DNA from: Bradyrhizobium ivorense
GTDB taxonomy: Bacteria > Pseudomonadota > Alphaproteobacteria > Rhizobiales > Xanthobacteraceae
Length of the DNA: 64,000 nt
Direction: 5' to 3'
Assembly (NCBI RefSeq): GCF_900696085.1
Contig: NZ_CAADFC020000016.1
Coordinates: forward strand, 930,001-994,000
This document shows, piece after piece, positions 20,476 through 29,204 of this stretch. Positions within the stretch are counted from its first letter, which is position 1. Each line of letters begins with the position of its first letter. Below the pieces are notes generated by a model that saw only the letters and a program-made list of their open reading frames with translations, made no database searches and was not told where the DNA came from. The translations under genes and the position numbers were made by a program.

Positions 20476-21426
20476 ATGATAAATGTCACACTCCGGCAAC
20501 TCAGGTATTTCGATGCGCTGGCCCGCCACGGCCATTTCGGACGCGCCGCGGACGCCTGCGCGGTGTCGCAGCCGGCGCTGTCGATGCAGATCCGCGAGAT
20601 GGAACAGGCGGTCGGCGGCGTGCTGATCGAGCGCAATGCACGGCAGGTGACGCTGACGGCGTTCGGCGAGGAACTTTTGCACCGGGTCCGCGACATTCTG
20701 CGCTCGGTCGACGAGCTCGGCGACTTCGCGCGCGCCTCGCGCGACCGGCTGGCCGGCCGGCTGCGCGTCGGCATGATCCCGACCATCGCGCCGTATCTCT
20801 TGCCCAAGGTGATCGAGACGCTGGCGCGGCTGCATCCCGAGCTCGACATCCATGTCCGCGAGACGCTGACGCCGAAACTGATCAAGGAGGTGGTCGAGGG
20901 CCGGCTCGATACCGCGATCGTGGCGCTGCCGGTCTCGGAACCGTCGCTGAGCGAGGTCGCGCTGTTTTCGGAGAATTTCCTGCTGGTGCGGCCCGGCGAG
21001 GATGCCAAGACGCCGGTGCCGAGCGCCGAGATGCTGCGCGAGATGCGCCTGCTGCTGCTCGAGGAGGGCCACTGCTTCCGCGACCAGGCGCTGTCGTTCT
21101 GCAACATGCAGTCCTCGCCGCCGCGCGAGCTGCTCGATGCGAGCTCGCTGTCGACGCTGGTGCAGATGGTCGGCGCCGGCATCGGCGTCACCCTGATCCC
21201 GGAGATGGCGGTCGGCGTGGAAACCCGCTCGGCGCCGGTCACGGTGGCGCGCTTCAAGAATCCGCAGCCGTCACGGACCATCGGCATGGTCTGGCGCAAG
21301 ACCAGCCCGCTCGCCGCGCAATTGCAGCAGATCTCCGAGGTGGTGGCACTCGCCGCCGACGCCCTGCGCGCGCCGAAGGCGAACGGCGCCGCCGCGAAGC
21401 GCGCGGGACGGCGGAAGGTGGCGTGA
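20476..21426 (+). CDS. oxyR: Peroxide-sensing LysR regulator OxyR
   Basis: The protein has 316 residues. The N-terminal winged helix is LRQLRYFDALARHGHFGRAA followed by VSQPALSMQIREME. The effector domain contains EEGHCFRDQALSFC, whose two cysteines correspond to the redox pair of E. coli OxyR (Cys199 and Cys208). It should form a disulfide with peroxide and activate katG, encoded divergently 118 bases away. The C-terminus has a Lys/Arg-rich extension. Confidence 0.93.
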   Translation: MINVTLRQLRYFDALARHGHFGRAADACAVSQPALSMQIREMEQAVGGVLIERNARQVTLTAFGEELLHRVRDILRSVDELGDFARASRDRLAGRLRVGMIPTIAPYLLPKVIETLARLHPELDIHVRETLTPKLIKEVVEGRLDTAIVALPVSEPSLSEVALFSENFLLVRPGEDAKTPVPSAEMLREMRLLLLEEGHCFRDQALSFCNMQSSPPRELLDASSLSTLVQMVGAGIGVTLIPEMAVGVETRSAPVTVARFKNPQPSRTIGMVWRKTSPLAAQLQQISEVVALAADALRAPKANGAAAKRAGRRKVA

Positions 21427-21494
21427 GGATTCGCCGGGACGACATCGCGTGTCGCGCAGGTCTGGTGTCAAGTAAGGCGAGCACGCCGGTCAGG

Positions 21495-21663
21495 CTCCCT
21501 CTCCCCTTGCGGGAGAGGGTGGGGAGAGGGGTGCCGCGGGCGAGATGCTGATGTGAGCGTGAGGGCCTCGCAAGTCGCTCGCGCATCATTCGCGCGTGAA
21601 TGAGAGAGCGCGCCGCGGGTTACCCCTCTCCCCAACCCTCCCGCGCAAGGGGGGAGGGAGCCC
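21495..21663. repeat. Inverted CT/GA-rich repeat, second copy
   Basis: Arms CCCTCTCCCCTTGCGGGAGA and CCCCTCTCCCCAACCCTCCC face each other at about 90 bases. They match the repeat at 53-211. Confidence 0.7.
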
Positions 21664-21736
21664 CGGCTGCGTGCTCGCCTTACATCGGCTGTTGGACGGG
21701 ATGACGCTCGCGCTCATCTACGCGCCTGCGCCGATC

Positions 21737-22084
21737 TCACTTCGCCTTGAGCGCCTTCTCGTGCGCCTCCAGCGCCGCAGTCAGCAGTTTTGGCAATTGG
21801 CTGGCATAGGTCTCGATGAAGGTCGCATCGCCCCAAGCGTTGGGATCGCGCGCAGCCTGCTCGGCGATGCGGGCGGCCTTGGCCTCGCACTTGGCGAACA
21901 TGTGCCAGAACCAGTCCGGGTTCTTGCCGAGCGCGGTCTTGCTGCGCTTGATGACGGCGGCGCCGACCGCGCTCATGGCGCTGACGGCGCCCGCGCTCAG
22001 CGTGCTGATCGCCTGCGCGTTCAAGATGTCTTCGCGCTCCGGCGGCTGGGGCTTGGCTGCGGTCGCTCGTGCTTTGGCCGGCAT
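21737..22084 (-). CDS. Hypothetical small helical protein
   Basis: This protein of about 115 residues is mostly helical. It contains an Ala-rich segment (AISTLSAGAVSAMSAVGAAV) and a conserved-looking C-terminus, WGDATFIETYASQLPKLL. It resembles phasin-like or polyhydroxyalkanoate-granule proteins in composition only. The start MPAKARAT was chosen because the upstream codons are Arg-rich noise. Function unknown. Confidence 0.5.
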   Translation of the reverse strand: MPAKARATAAKPQPPEREDILNAQAISTLSAGAVSAMSAVGAAVIKRSKTALGKNPDWFWHMFAKCEAKAARIAEQAARDPNAWGDATFIETYASQLPKLLTAALEAHEKALKAK

Positions 22085-22266
22085 GCTTCTGGCTCCTCGT
22101 GGCTCCGTTCGACGCCGCCGAGCATCGGCGGCGGAGGTTGAGGAACACTCAAGGGACATGGTTGAAAACCGGATCGGATTTCATTCCGGTTTTATGCGCT
22201 TCAGAGACATCGGGACTGGAGGGATCCGGGTTCCCTCGGTCGCCCCGGCCTATCCTGCGGGAACCG

Positions 22267-22953
22267 CTAGGCTTTCGCGCCGTAGCGGCGGATCAGCTGG
22301 TCGGCGACGTCGTCGAGATCACGGCCGACGACCTGCGGCTGCGGCCCGACGCCGAGCAAATCGTTGCCGGGGCGCTTGATCAGCGCGGCCTCCCAGCCGG
22401 CGGCGACCGCGCCCAGCGTGTCCCAGGTGTGGCAGGCAATCAGGCAGAATTCCGCGGGCTTTGCGCCGAGTTCCCGCTCGACATAGCCATAGGCCTGGCG
22501 CGACGGCTTGTGGTGCTTGACGCGGTCGGCGGAAAACCGCCGTTCGAACAGATCGACGATGCCGCCATGGGTCAGCTGGCGGGTCTGCACCTCGAGCAGA
22601 TTGTCGGTCAGCGTGAACAGGCGGAAGCCGACCGCGCGCAGCTTGCGCAGCGCCGCCGGCACTTCCGCGTGCGGCGGCATGGTGGAGAACTTGTCCGTCA
22701 GCTCCTTCTTGTCGCCCTCGTCGATCCTGATGCCACGCGTATCGGCCAGCATCTTCATCACGGCGGCGCCGATGTCGGTGAACGGCACGTAGCAGCCGGC
22801 CACCGTGAGCGCCGCCGAGTACATGATGAAATTCGCGAACCACAGCCGCATCGCATTGCTGTCGCCAAAGATGCGCGCAAACACCGGCTCCATGGTTTCG
22901 AGATCAAGCAGGGTCTCGTTGACGTCGAACACGATCAAGGGAAGCTTGGCCAT
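22267..22953 (-). CDS. Haloacid dehalogenase type II (HAD superfamily)
   Basis: The protein has 228 residues. HAD motif I is VFDVNETLLDL, with the nucleophilic first Asp and the NETL signature of L-2-haloacid dehalogenases. Motif II is LFTLTDN, motif III includes the Lys of HHKPSRQAY, and motif IV is CLIACHTWDTLGA, where the second acidic residue is displaced (CHTWD). It is predicted to hydrolyse 2-haloacids or a related small acid. The start follows the ATG right before AKLPLIVFDV, since the longer upstream frame is non-coding. Confidence 0.85.
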   Translation of the reverse strand: MAKLPLIVFDVNETLLDLETMEPVFARIFGDSNAMRLWFANFIMYSAALTVAGCYVPFTDIGAAVMKMLADTRGIRIDEGDKKELTDKFSTMPPHAEVPAALRKLRAVGFRLFTLTDNLLEVQTRQLTHGGIVDLFERRFSADRVKHHKPSRQAYGYVERELGAKPAEFCLIACHTWDTLGAVAAGWEAALIKRPGNDLLGVGPQPQVVGRDLDDVADQLIRRYGAKA

Positions 22954-22975
22954 TTGTCGGTCTCCTTGCTCTTCT

Positions 22976-23003
22976 TGAGCATGATCTCTTTCCGGATCAT
23001 GCT
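22976..23003. repeat. Short GAGCATGATC hairpin
   Basis: AGCATGATC and GATCATGCT pair over nine bases around CTCTTTCCG. It is a compact relative of the repeat at 2303-2373 and lies between the CGNR gene and the dehalogenase gene. Confidence 0.6.
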
Positions 23004-23012
23004 GGGGTGGTC

Positions 23013-23636
23013 TCAGCCCCTTTGCTTGATCCGGCTGCGGTGCGCGGCCTGCTTGGCGCGGTTGCCGCAGATCGCCATGCTGCACCAGCGGCGCGCACGG
23101 GCCCTTGTGTGATCGGCGAAGATCAGCGTGCAGGCGTGCCCCTCGCACGCCCGGATGTCGGCAAAGCTCTCCTCGCAGACCACCTTGGCCATCGCCTCGC
23201 CGACCGGCAGCAGCAGCGACTCGGCCGAGCCCCAGCGCCGCCTCTGCTCCAGCGCAAAACCGTCGTGGCCGCGGTGGCTGATCGCCACGACCTGGCTGAA
23301 GGTCTCGTCGCGCGCGAGCACCCGGTGCAGCGGCTCGAGCTCCGCGAGCGCCTGCGGCGTCAGCGGCCGGCCCATATGCTTGCGCACGAAGCCGCGAAAC
23401 CATTCGCGCAAGGCGCGGGCCTGCTCGGCGACCTTGTCGAGCTCGCCCGGGGCGGCGCGCGCCTTCAGTTCGCCGAGCACATCAGGCGGCACCAGCTTCG
23501 CCTGCGCGAGCCAGCGCACCAGGCCGTCGCCATCGGCGATCGCATCGACCGGCGCATCGAGCGGGGTCGCGATCGAATTGATGAAATCGAGGCCCAGCGA
23601 GTCGGCGATGAACATCGCTGGCGGATGGGGTTGCAC
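23013..23636 (-). CDS. CGNR zinc-finger (ABATE-domain) regulator
   Basis: The protein has 207 residues. The N-terminal ABATE-like domain starts FIADSLGLDFINS. The C-terminal CGNR zinc finger is CEGHACTLIFADHT followed by WCSMAICGNRAK. Such proteins are presumed DNA-binding stress regulators. The start is taken as GTG at 23,636 because GGAGG lies nine bases before it; an ATG seven codons downstream has no ribosome site. It precedes the dehalogenase gene on the same strand and may control it or the divergent hydrolase cluster. Confidence 0.82.
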   Translation of the reverse strand: MQPHPPAMFIADSLGLDFINSIATPLDAPVDAIADGDGLVRWLAQAKLVPPDVLGELKARAAPGELDKVAEQARALREWFRGFVRKHMGRPLTPQALAELEPLHRVLARDETFSQVVAISHRGHDGFALEQRRRWGSAESLLLPVGEAMAKVVCEESFADIRACEGHACTLIFADHTRARARRWCSMAICGNRAKQAAHRSRIKQRG

Positions 23637-23799
23637 GGGTGAAGCCCTCCTGGCGGCGTCTTTCAAGGCCAGCCGCAATAACCTGCTCGAAGCCTGTTGA
23701 CAAGTTACGACGAGTGAGCCATAAGCGTCGTAACCTGTCAAGCGGCTTCTGAGAAGTTACGCGACCCAGGCGACCCAGGACGTTACGATGGAGCGAACG

Positions 23800-24495
23800 A
23801 TGTCGATCAAGGATGTCAGCGTGGTGCTTGCCCATGGCGCATGGGCCGACGGGTCGAGCTGGGCGAACGTGATCACCGCGCTCGACGCTGAGGGCATCAC
23901 CGCGGTGGCGGCGCCGCTGCCGCTGACCTCGCTGAAGGACGACGTCGCCGCGCTGAACCGGACGCTGGATCGCGTCGAGGGGCCGATCGTGCTGGCCGGG
24001 CACGCCTATGCCGGCGCGGTGATCGCAGAGGTGCGCTCGCCGCGGGTGAAAGCGTTGGTCTATGTCGCGGCGCTGGCGCCCGACGAGGGCGAGACCGTCG
24101 CCGACGTGTTCTATCGCGCCCCGCCGCATCCGTTCGCGCCACAGCTCGCGCCCGATGCCAACGGGCTGATCTGGCTGCCGGAGTCCGCCTTCGCATCGGC
24201 CTTCGCGCAATGCGCAAGGCCCGAGGACCTCGCCGTGCTCGCAGCGGTGCAGCGGCCGATGTCGCCGGCCTGCATCACGGTGCCGGTCGGCCGCCCGCGA
24301 TGGAAAGACGTCCCCGCCTGGTTCCTGGTCGCCGAGGAGGACCGGATGATCGCGCCCGCCACGCAGCGCAGCATGGCGGCGCGGATGAACGCCGTGGTGC
24401 ATGCGCACGCCGTCGATCACAGCCCGATCGTGACCGCGCCGATGCTCGTCGCCGACATCATCCGAGAGGCGATCCGCGGCGTTACTCCGGCCTGA
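23800..24495 (+). CDS. Alpha/beta hydrolase-fold protein lacking the nucleophile Ser
   Basis: The protein has 231 residues. The opening VVLAHGAWADGSSWANV is the oxyanion HG motif of EstC/methylesterase-like hydrolases. At the nucleophile elbow it reads LAGHAYAGAV, with Ala (GCC) where GHSYGG has Ser. The late histidine (AVDHSPIV) is present. A Ser esterase mechanism is therefore impossible as written. It may be a non-hydrolytic family member, for example a lyase or binding protein. It is the first gene of a same-strand run with TMEM175, a dehalogenase-like hydrolase and an SDR. Confidence 0.8.
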   Translation: MSIKDVSVVLAHGAWADGSSWANVITALDAEGITAVAAPLPLTSLKDDVAALNRTLDRVEGPIVLAGHAYAGAVIAEVRSPRVKALVYVAALAPDEGETVADVFYRAPPHPFAPQLAPDANGLIWLPESAFASAFAQCARPEDLAVLAAVQRPMSPACITVPVGRPRWKDVPAWFLVAEEDRMIAPATQRSMAARMNAVVHAHAVDHSPIVTAPMLVADIIREAIRGVTPA

Positions 24496-24529
24496 GGCAT
24501 TTCTTGCAAATCAGGACAGGAGAGCTGCC

Positions 24530-25129
24530 ATGCAGGAGAGACAGGTATCGTCCGATCGGCTCGGTGCGTTTTCCGATGCCGTGATCGCCGTGATCATCAC
24601 CATCATGGTGCTGGAGCTGAAGGGGCCGGAAGGTCCGGCGCTCGCCGACCTGCTGCCGCTCTGGCCGACCGCGATCACCTACGCCGCGAGCTATGTCTTC
24701 ATCGCCGTGATCTGGGTCAATCACCACCATTTGCTGCATCTGGTGCGGCATCCGACGCCGCTGCTGATCTGACTGAACTTCCTGCACCTGTTCGGGGTCT
24801 CGCTGCTGCCGTTCGCCACCGCGTGGGTCGCGCAGTCGCACATGGCCTCCGCGCCGGTGGTGGCCTATGCGTCGCTGTTCCTGCTGATCGACCTCGCCTA
24901 TCTCGGCTTCGAGCGCGCGGTGCTGGCGCAGGCGGACCAGACCATGATCTCGGCGCGGGCGCGCACGCTGGCGCAGCGGCGGACGCTGGTCGCGGTGCTG
25001 ATCTTCGCCGCCGGCGCAGCGGTCGCGCCATTCATGCCGCTGCTCGGCTTCGCCGTCGTGTGCTGTGCGCTGCTGCTCTACCTCAAGCCCGAGATGTTCA
25101 GCGCCGCTGCGGGACAGCGCGAATCCTGA
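24530..25129 (+). pseudogene. TMEM175-type channel gene with in-frame stop
   Basis: The frame begins DRLGAFSDAVIAVIITIMVL, the FSD motif and first helix of bacterial TMEM175 (DUF1211) potassium channels. It continues through the second and third helices to PTPLLI at 24,769. A TGA at 24,770-24,772 stands where relatives have Trp (TGG). The same frame then runs on (LNFLHLFGVSLLPFATAWV) through the remaining helices to a stop at 25,129. A single G-to-A change explains the break. The rest shows no decay, so the mutation is recent, or it is a sequencing error. Confidence 0.85.
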
Positions 25130-25170
25130 CCTTCCACGCCCCACCACGTTGCGACCACAAGGAGTGAGAG

Positions 25171-26025
25171 ATGTCCCAAGTCAAATACCGCACCGCCGAT
25201 GTCGACGGCTTCAAGGTGTTCTTTCGCGAGGCCGGCACACAGGGCGCGCCAAAGCTGCTGCTGCTGCACGGCTTCCCGAGCGCCGGGCACATGTTCCGCG
25301 ATCTGATCCCGCAGCTTTCGGAGAAATTCAACATCGTGGCGCCGGACCTGCCCGGCTTCGGTCAGTCCGACATGCCGGCGCGCGACAAGTTCAGCTACAC
25401 CTTCGACGCCATTGCCGGCGTGATCGATCGCTTCACCGAGGTGATCGGCTTCGATCGCTACGCGGTCTATGTGTTCGACTATGGCGCGCCGACCGGCTTT
25501 CGCCTTGCGGTCAAGCATCCGGAGCGGATCACCGCGATCATCTCGCAGAACGGCAATGCCTATGCGGAAGGCCTCAGCGACGGCTGGACGCCGATCCGCG
25601 CCTATTGGCAGGATCCGTCGCAGAAGAACCGCGACGCGCTGCGCGCCTTTCTCACGCCGGAGACCACGCACTGGCAGTACACCCACGGCACCACCGATCC
25701 GCAGCGCGTGTCGCCGGATGGGCAAAACCTCGACAATTACTACATGGCGCGCCCCGGCGCGCATGACGTGCAGCTCGATCTGTTCGGCGACTACAAGAGC
25801 AATGTCGCGCTCTATCCGGCGTTCCAGAACTACTTCCGCACCCACCAGCCGCCGTTCCTCGCGGTGTGGGGCAAGAACGATCCGTTCTTCCTGCCGCCCG
25901 GCGCCGAGGCGTTCAAGCGCGACAATCCGAAGGCCGTGGTGCGCTTCTTCGACACCGGACATTTCGCGCTGGAGACTCACGCCGCCGAGATCGCGCAAAG
26001 CATCCGCGAATTTTTCAACCGCTGA
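25171..26025 (+). CDS. Alpha/beta hydrolase, haloalkane dehalogenase-like
   Basis: The protein has 284 residues. LLLHGFPSAGHMFRDLIP supplies the oxyanion hole. The nucleophile elbow is YVFDYGAPTGF, with Asp as in haloalkane dehalogenases and epoxide hydrolases. The acid and base lie in WGKNDPFFLPPGA and DTGHFALE. It is predicted to form an alkyl-enzyme ester with a halide or epoxide substrate. It sits in a run that also has an SDR downstream (18 bases) and a type II haloacid dehalogenase on the opposite strand, which loosely suggests metabolism of halogenated compounds. Confidence 0.85.
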   Translation: MSQVKYRTADVDGFKVFFREAGTQGAPKLLLLHGFPSAGHMFRDLIPQLSEKFNIVAPDLPGFGQSDMPARDKFSYTFDAIAGVIDRFTEVIGFDRYAVYVFDYGAPTGFRLAVKHPERITAIISQNGNAYAEGLSDGWTPIRAYWQDPSQKNRDALRAFLTPETTHWQYTHGTTDPQRVSPDGQNLDNYYMARPGAHDVQLDLFGDYKSNVALYPAFQNYFRTHQPPFLAVWGKNDPFFLPPGAEAFKRDNPKAVVRFFDTGHFALETHAAEIAQSIREFFNR

Positions 26026-26043
26026 CGCGCGCCAGGTGAGGAA

Positions 26044-26820
26044 ATGGCCATGACAAGATCCGTCGCCATCGTGACCGGCGCGAGTTCCGGCATCGGACGC
26101 GCCACTGCGCTGCGGCTCGCGCGCGATTTTACCGCCATCGTGCTGGTCGCGCGCGGCGGCGGCAAGCTGCGCGAGGTCGGCCAGCAGTGCGAGGCCGGCG
26201 GCGCGACGCCGCTGCTGCTCGAGCTCGACCTCGCCTCGCCCAAGGCCGCGGAGACCGTGGTCAAGGCCACGCTGGATCACTTCGGCCGCATCGACGCGCT
26301 GGTCAACGTCGCCGGCGCGGTGCCCGGGCTCGATCTGTTCGAAATGACGGACGAGCAATGGGACGCCGGCCTTGCGCTCAAGATGCATGGCGCGCGGCGG
26401 CTGACGATCCGCGCCTGGGAGGCGCTGAAGGCGTCACAGGGCGCGGTGATCTTCACCTCGGGCAACGCCGCCGTGCTGCCGCGCGCAGGCGCGGCCGCCG
26501 TCGGTGCGATCAACGCCGCGATCGAGGCACTGGCAAAAGCCTTCGCCGAGCGCGGCATCGACGACGGCGTGCAGGTCAACTGCGTGTCGCCGGGCGCGGT
26601 CATCACCGGCCGCCGGCTCGCGATGCTGGAGAAGGCGGCCGCCGCAAAGGGCATCACGCTCGACGCCGCCAAGGCTGTTTTCCTCAAGCAGGCCGGCATC
26701 AAGCGGTTCGGCACGCCGGAGGAGATCGCCGATCTCACCGCCTTCGCGATCTCGCCAGCGGCGCGCTGGATGACCGGTACCGTGCTGCGGATGGACGGCG
26801 GCGAGATCAGGTCGGTGTGA
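26044..26820 (+). CDS. SDR-fold protein without YxxxK
   Basis: The protein has 258 residues. The cofactor motif VTGASSGIGRA and the NVAGA segment are intact, so NAD(P) binding is likely. In the catalytic helix, where YxASK is expected, the sequence reads RAGAAAVGAINAAIEAL. Tyr and Lys are both missing, although the strand Ser (FTSGN) remains. It is probably inactive as a classical dehydrogenase or uses another mechanism. The C-terminal TGTVLRMDGGE is normal. The gene follows the hydrolase gene by 18 bases. Confidence 0.8.
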   Translation: MAMTRSVAIVTGASSGIGRATALRLARDFTAIVLVARGGGKLREVGQQCEAGGATPLLLELDLASPKAAETVVKATLDHFGRIDALVNVAGAVPGLDLFEMTDEQWDAGLALKMHGARRLTIRAWEALKASQGAVIFTSGNAAVLPRAGAAAVGAINAAIEALAKAFAERGIDDGVQVNCVSPGAVITGRRLAMLEKAAAAKGITLDAAKAVFLKQAGIKRFGTPEEIADLTAFAISPAARWMTGTVLRMDGGEIRSV

Positions 26821-26927
26821 CGAATCGCGCGGCGTACTCCGCTTGGGCTTGACGGGACGGCGTCGATGCAATCGATCGGCAAGCCGCGCTGAGGTCGACG
26901 CCGCGCGTCGGCGTCAGATGCCCACGC

Positions 26928-27431
26928 TCATCGCGGCGGCCCCTGCACCACGCGCGCCGCGAACATCGCGAGCAGCCGGCCCCAATCGCCCTCGGTGTCG
27001 AAGATCCGGCGCATCTCGGCGGCGCGGGTGCCGTAACGGTCGAGCTTGCGGTGCTCGAGCTCGACTCGGGTGGCGTCATTGCCGTCGGCGATGAAGCGCA
27101 CCTCGATCTCGGTCTTCAGGTCCGGATCGTACTGCCAGTCCGCGGTGATGTCCCACGACAGCACGAGGCGCGACGGCGGCTCCCAGGCCAGCACGCTGCC
27201 CCATTGGCAGGTGCTGCCGTCGTCGCCGCGCTCGTACCAGCGGCCGCCGACCCGCGGCTCCATGATCGCATCGACCGCGCTGGTCTTGCCGATCTTGTAA
27301 TGCGCGAGCGGCCACCAGCTGCCCATCTGCTCGGTGAAGACGCGCCAGGCCACCTGCGGCGGCGCCTCGACGTTCATCACCTTGCGGACGCTGTACGGAT
27401 CGTAGGGCGCGGAGCTTTCTTGCATCGTCAT
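26928..27431 (-). CDS. AHSA1/SRPBCC-domain protein
   Basis: The protein has 167 residues and a START-like hydrophobic-pocket fold. VRKVMNVEAPPQVAWRVFTE opens it and GGRWYERGDDGS with VLAWEPPSRLVLSW follow, typical of the AHSA1/CalC group. Such proteins commonly pair with ArsR regulators. Here the ATG overlaps the ArsR stop (ATGA), so the two are translationally coupled. The ligand is unknown. Confidence 0.87.
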   Translation of the reverse strand: MTMQESSAPYDPYSVRKVMNVEAPPQVAWRVFTEQMGSWWPLAHYKIGKTSAVDAIMEPRVGGRWYERGDDGSTCQWGSVLAWEPPSRLVLSWDITADWQYDPDLKTEIEVRFIADGNDATRVELEHRKLDRYGTRAAEMRRIFDTEGDWGRLLAMFAARVVQGPPR

Positions 27432-27754
27432 CGGGTTTTCCTCTCCTTGGCGGCTTCGCGTTCGGCCGCATGCTTGAAGGCGGTGAGCGTCTTGTCCCAG
27501 AAGCCGTCGAGCCAGCCGCGCAGGCTCTCCAGCCCGCGGGTGTCGATGGCGTAGAGCCGCCGCGTGCCCTCGATCCGCACCACGGCAAGGCCGGCATCCT
27601 TGAGCACGCGCAGATGCTGCGAGACCGCCGGGCGGCTGACCTCGAGGCCGTCGGCGATCTCCTGCACCGAGCGATTGCCCTCGCGCAGCCGCCTGAACAC
27701 CATCCGGCGGGTCGGGTCTCCCAGCGCGTCGAGGGCGCGTTCTGCGCTGATCAT
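27428..27754 (-). CDS. ArsR-family transcriptional regulator
   Basis: The protein has 108 residues and a winged helix: DALGDPTRRMVFRRLREG, then VSRPAVSQHLRVLKDAGLAV, then a wing and a C-terminal helix (LRGWLDGFWDKTLTAFKHAA). No metal-binding cysteines are present, so it belongs to the SRPBCC-associated ArsR group rather than to the metal sensors. It probably represses its own two-gene operon. Confidence 0.9.
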   Translation of the reverse strand: MISAERALDALGDPTRRMVFRRLREGNRSVQEIADGLEVSRPAVSQHLRVLKDAGLAVVRIEGTRRLYAIDTRGLESLRGWLDGFWDKTLTAFKHAAEREAAKERKTR

Positions 27755-27902
27755 GGCGAGTGTTGTCCGTTGCTGCCATTCATCGTAAGTCTACGCTTAC
27801 GGTAAGTCAAGACTAACGGTTTGTCCCATCACGAAAACGGCGCGGCTTCGATCCAACGAAGCCGCGCCGTTGAGGCACAGATGGCAAGGAACCCGGCGCC
27901 GC

Positions 27903-29204
27903 CTATGCGCCGGTGACGCGCCAGATCACGTTGCCGACGTCGTCGGCCACCAGCAGCGAGCGGTCGGGACCGAGCGCGACGCCGACCGGGCGGCCGTAGG
28001 AAAACTTCTCGTCTGGCGCGAGGAAGCCCGACAGGATGTCGCGCGCGGGACCGGAGGGGCGGCCGTTTGCGAACCGCACGAACACCACCTTGTAGCCCGA
28101 CAGGGTCGAGCGATTCCACGAGCCGTGCTGGCCGATCGCCATGCCCTCCGGAAAGCCCGGCAGCGTGCCCGCCGGCATCCAGCACAGGCCGAGCGAGGCG
28201 GTGTGGCCGCCGAGCGCGTAGTCGGGCTGGATCGCCTTGGCGACCATCGCCGGATCCTGCGGCACCCGGTCGTCGACGGTCTGGCCCCAATAGCAATAGG
28301 GCCAGCCGTAGAAGCCGCCGTCGCGCACCGAGGTCAGATAGTCCGGCGGCGTCTCGTCGCCGATGCCGTCGCGCTCGTTGACGACGGTCCACAGCACGTT
28401 CGTCGTCGGCTCGAAGGCGAGCCCGACCGGGTTGCGCAGGCCGCCGGCGAAGATGCGGCTGGTGCCGGCGGCGAGATCGAGCTCGTAGATCGCGGCGCGG
28501 CCTTCCTCGACCGCAAAGCCGTTCTCGGCGATGTTGGTAAGCGAGCCGACGCCGGCATAAAGCTTTTTGCCGTCGGCGCTCGGCAGCAGGCTGCGCGTCC
28601 AGTGCCCGTCGGGCTTGAAGGTCACGAGCTTGCGCCCCGCGGCGGTGATGCGGTCGGCGCCCGCGGTGTAGGGAAACGCCACCACGCCGTCGGTGTTGCC
28701 GACGTAAAAGGTGTCGCCGATCAGGGCCATGCCGAACGGCTGGCTCAGGTTCTCCATGAAGGCGCCGCGGATTTCGGCGACGCCGTCGCCGTCACGGTCG
28801 CGCAGCAGCGTGATGCGGTTGGCGCTGACGCCGAGCGCCGCGGCGCGCCGCATCGTCGCCTGCATCGCGATGTGAAACACGGAGCGCGGCGGCCCGGCGA
28901 TCTGCGTCGCCTCGGCAATCAGCACGTCGCCATTGGGCAGCACCTCGATCCAGCGCGGATGGTCGAGCTCGGAGGCGAACGCGTTGACCTTGAGCCCCGG
29001 CGCTGCGGTCGGCAGTTCGCCCTTGGCCCAGCCTCGCGCCGTCGGCATCTTCAGCGTCGGGATCGCGCCCTGCGATTTCGCCGCCGGAATCTCCGGCGTC
29101 GCGCCCCAGGCGGGCTTTGGCTCGGCACCCTGCGCCCGCCGCCACGCCACCGCGACGGCCCCGATCCCCGCGACCACGCGCGCAACCACTCCGGACATGC
29201 TCAA
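27903..29204 (-). CDS. Sorbosone dehydrogenase-like beta-propeller protein
   Basis: The protein has 433 residues. A signal peptide or N-terminal anchor (VVARVVAGIGAVAVAWRRAQ) precedes a six-bladed propeller. Typical elements are HPRWIEVLPNGDVLIAEA, SQPFGMALIGDTFYVGNTDG, GLRNPVGLAFEP and YGWPYCYWGQ. It belongs to the PQQ-dependent L-sorbosone dehydrogenase/GDH-B family and acts in the periplasm. PQQ dependence and sugar substrate are family-level inferences. Confidence 0.85.
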   Translation of the reverse strand: MSMSGVVARVVAGIGAVAVAWRRAQGAEPKPAWGATPEIPAAKSQGAIPTLKMPTARGWAKGELPTAAPGLKVNAFASELDHPRWIEVLPNGDVLIAEATQIAGPPRSVFHIAMQATMRRAAALGVSANRITLLRDRDGDGVAEIRGAFMENLSQPFGMALIGDTFYVGNTDGVVAFPYTAGADRITAAGRKLVTFKPDGHWTRSLLPSADGKKLYAGVGSLTNIAENGFAVEEGRAAIYELDLAAGTSRIFAGGLRNPVGLAFEPTTNVLWTVVNERDGIGDETPPDYLTSVRDGGFYGWPYCYWGQTVDDRVPQDPAMVAKAIQPDYALGGHTASLGLCWMPAGTLPGFPEGMAIGQHGSWNRSTLSGYKVVFVRFANGRPSGPARDILSGFLAPDEKFSYGRPVGVALGPDRSLLVADDVGNVIWRVTGA

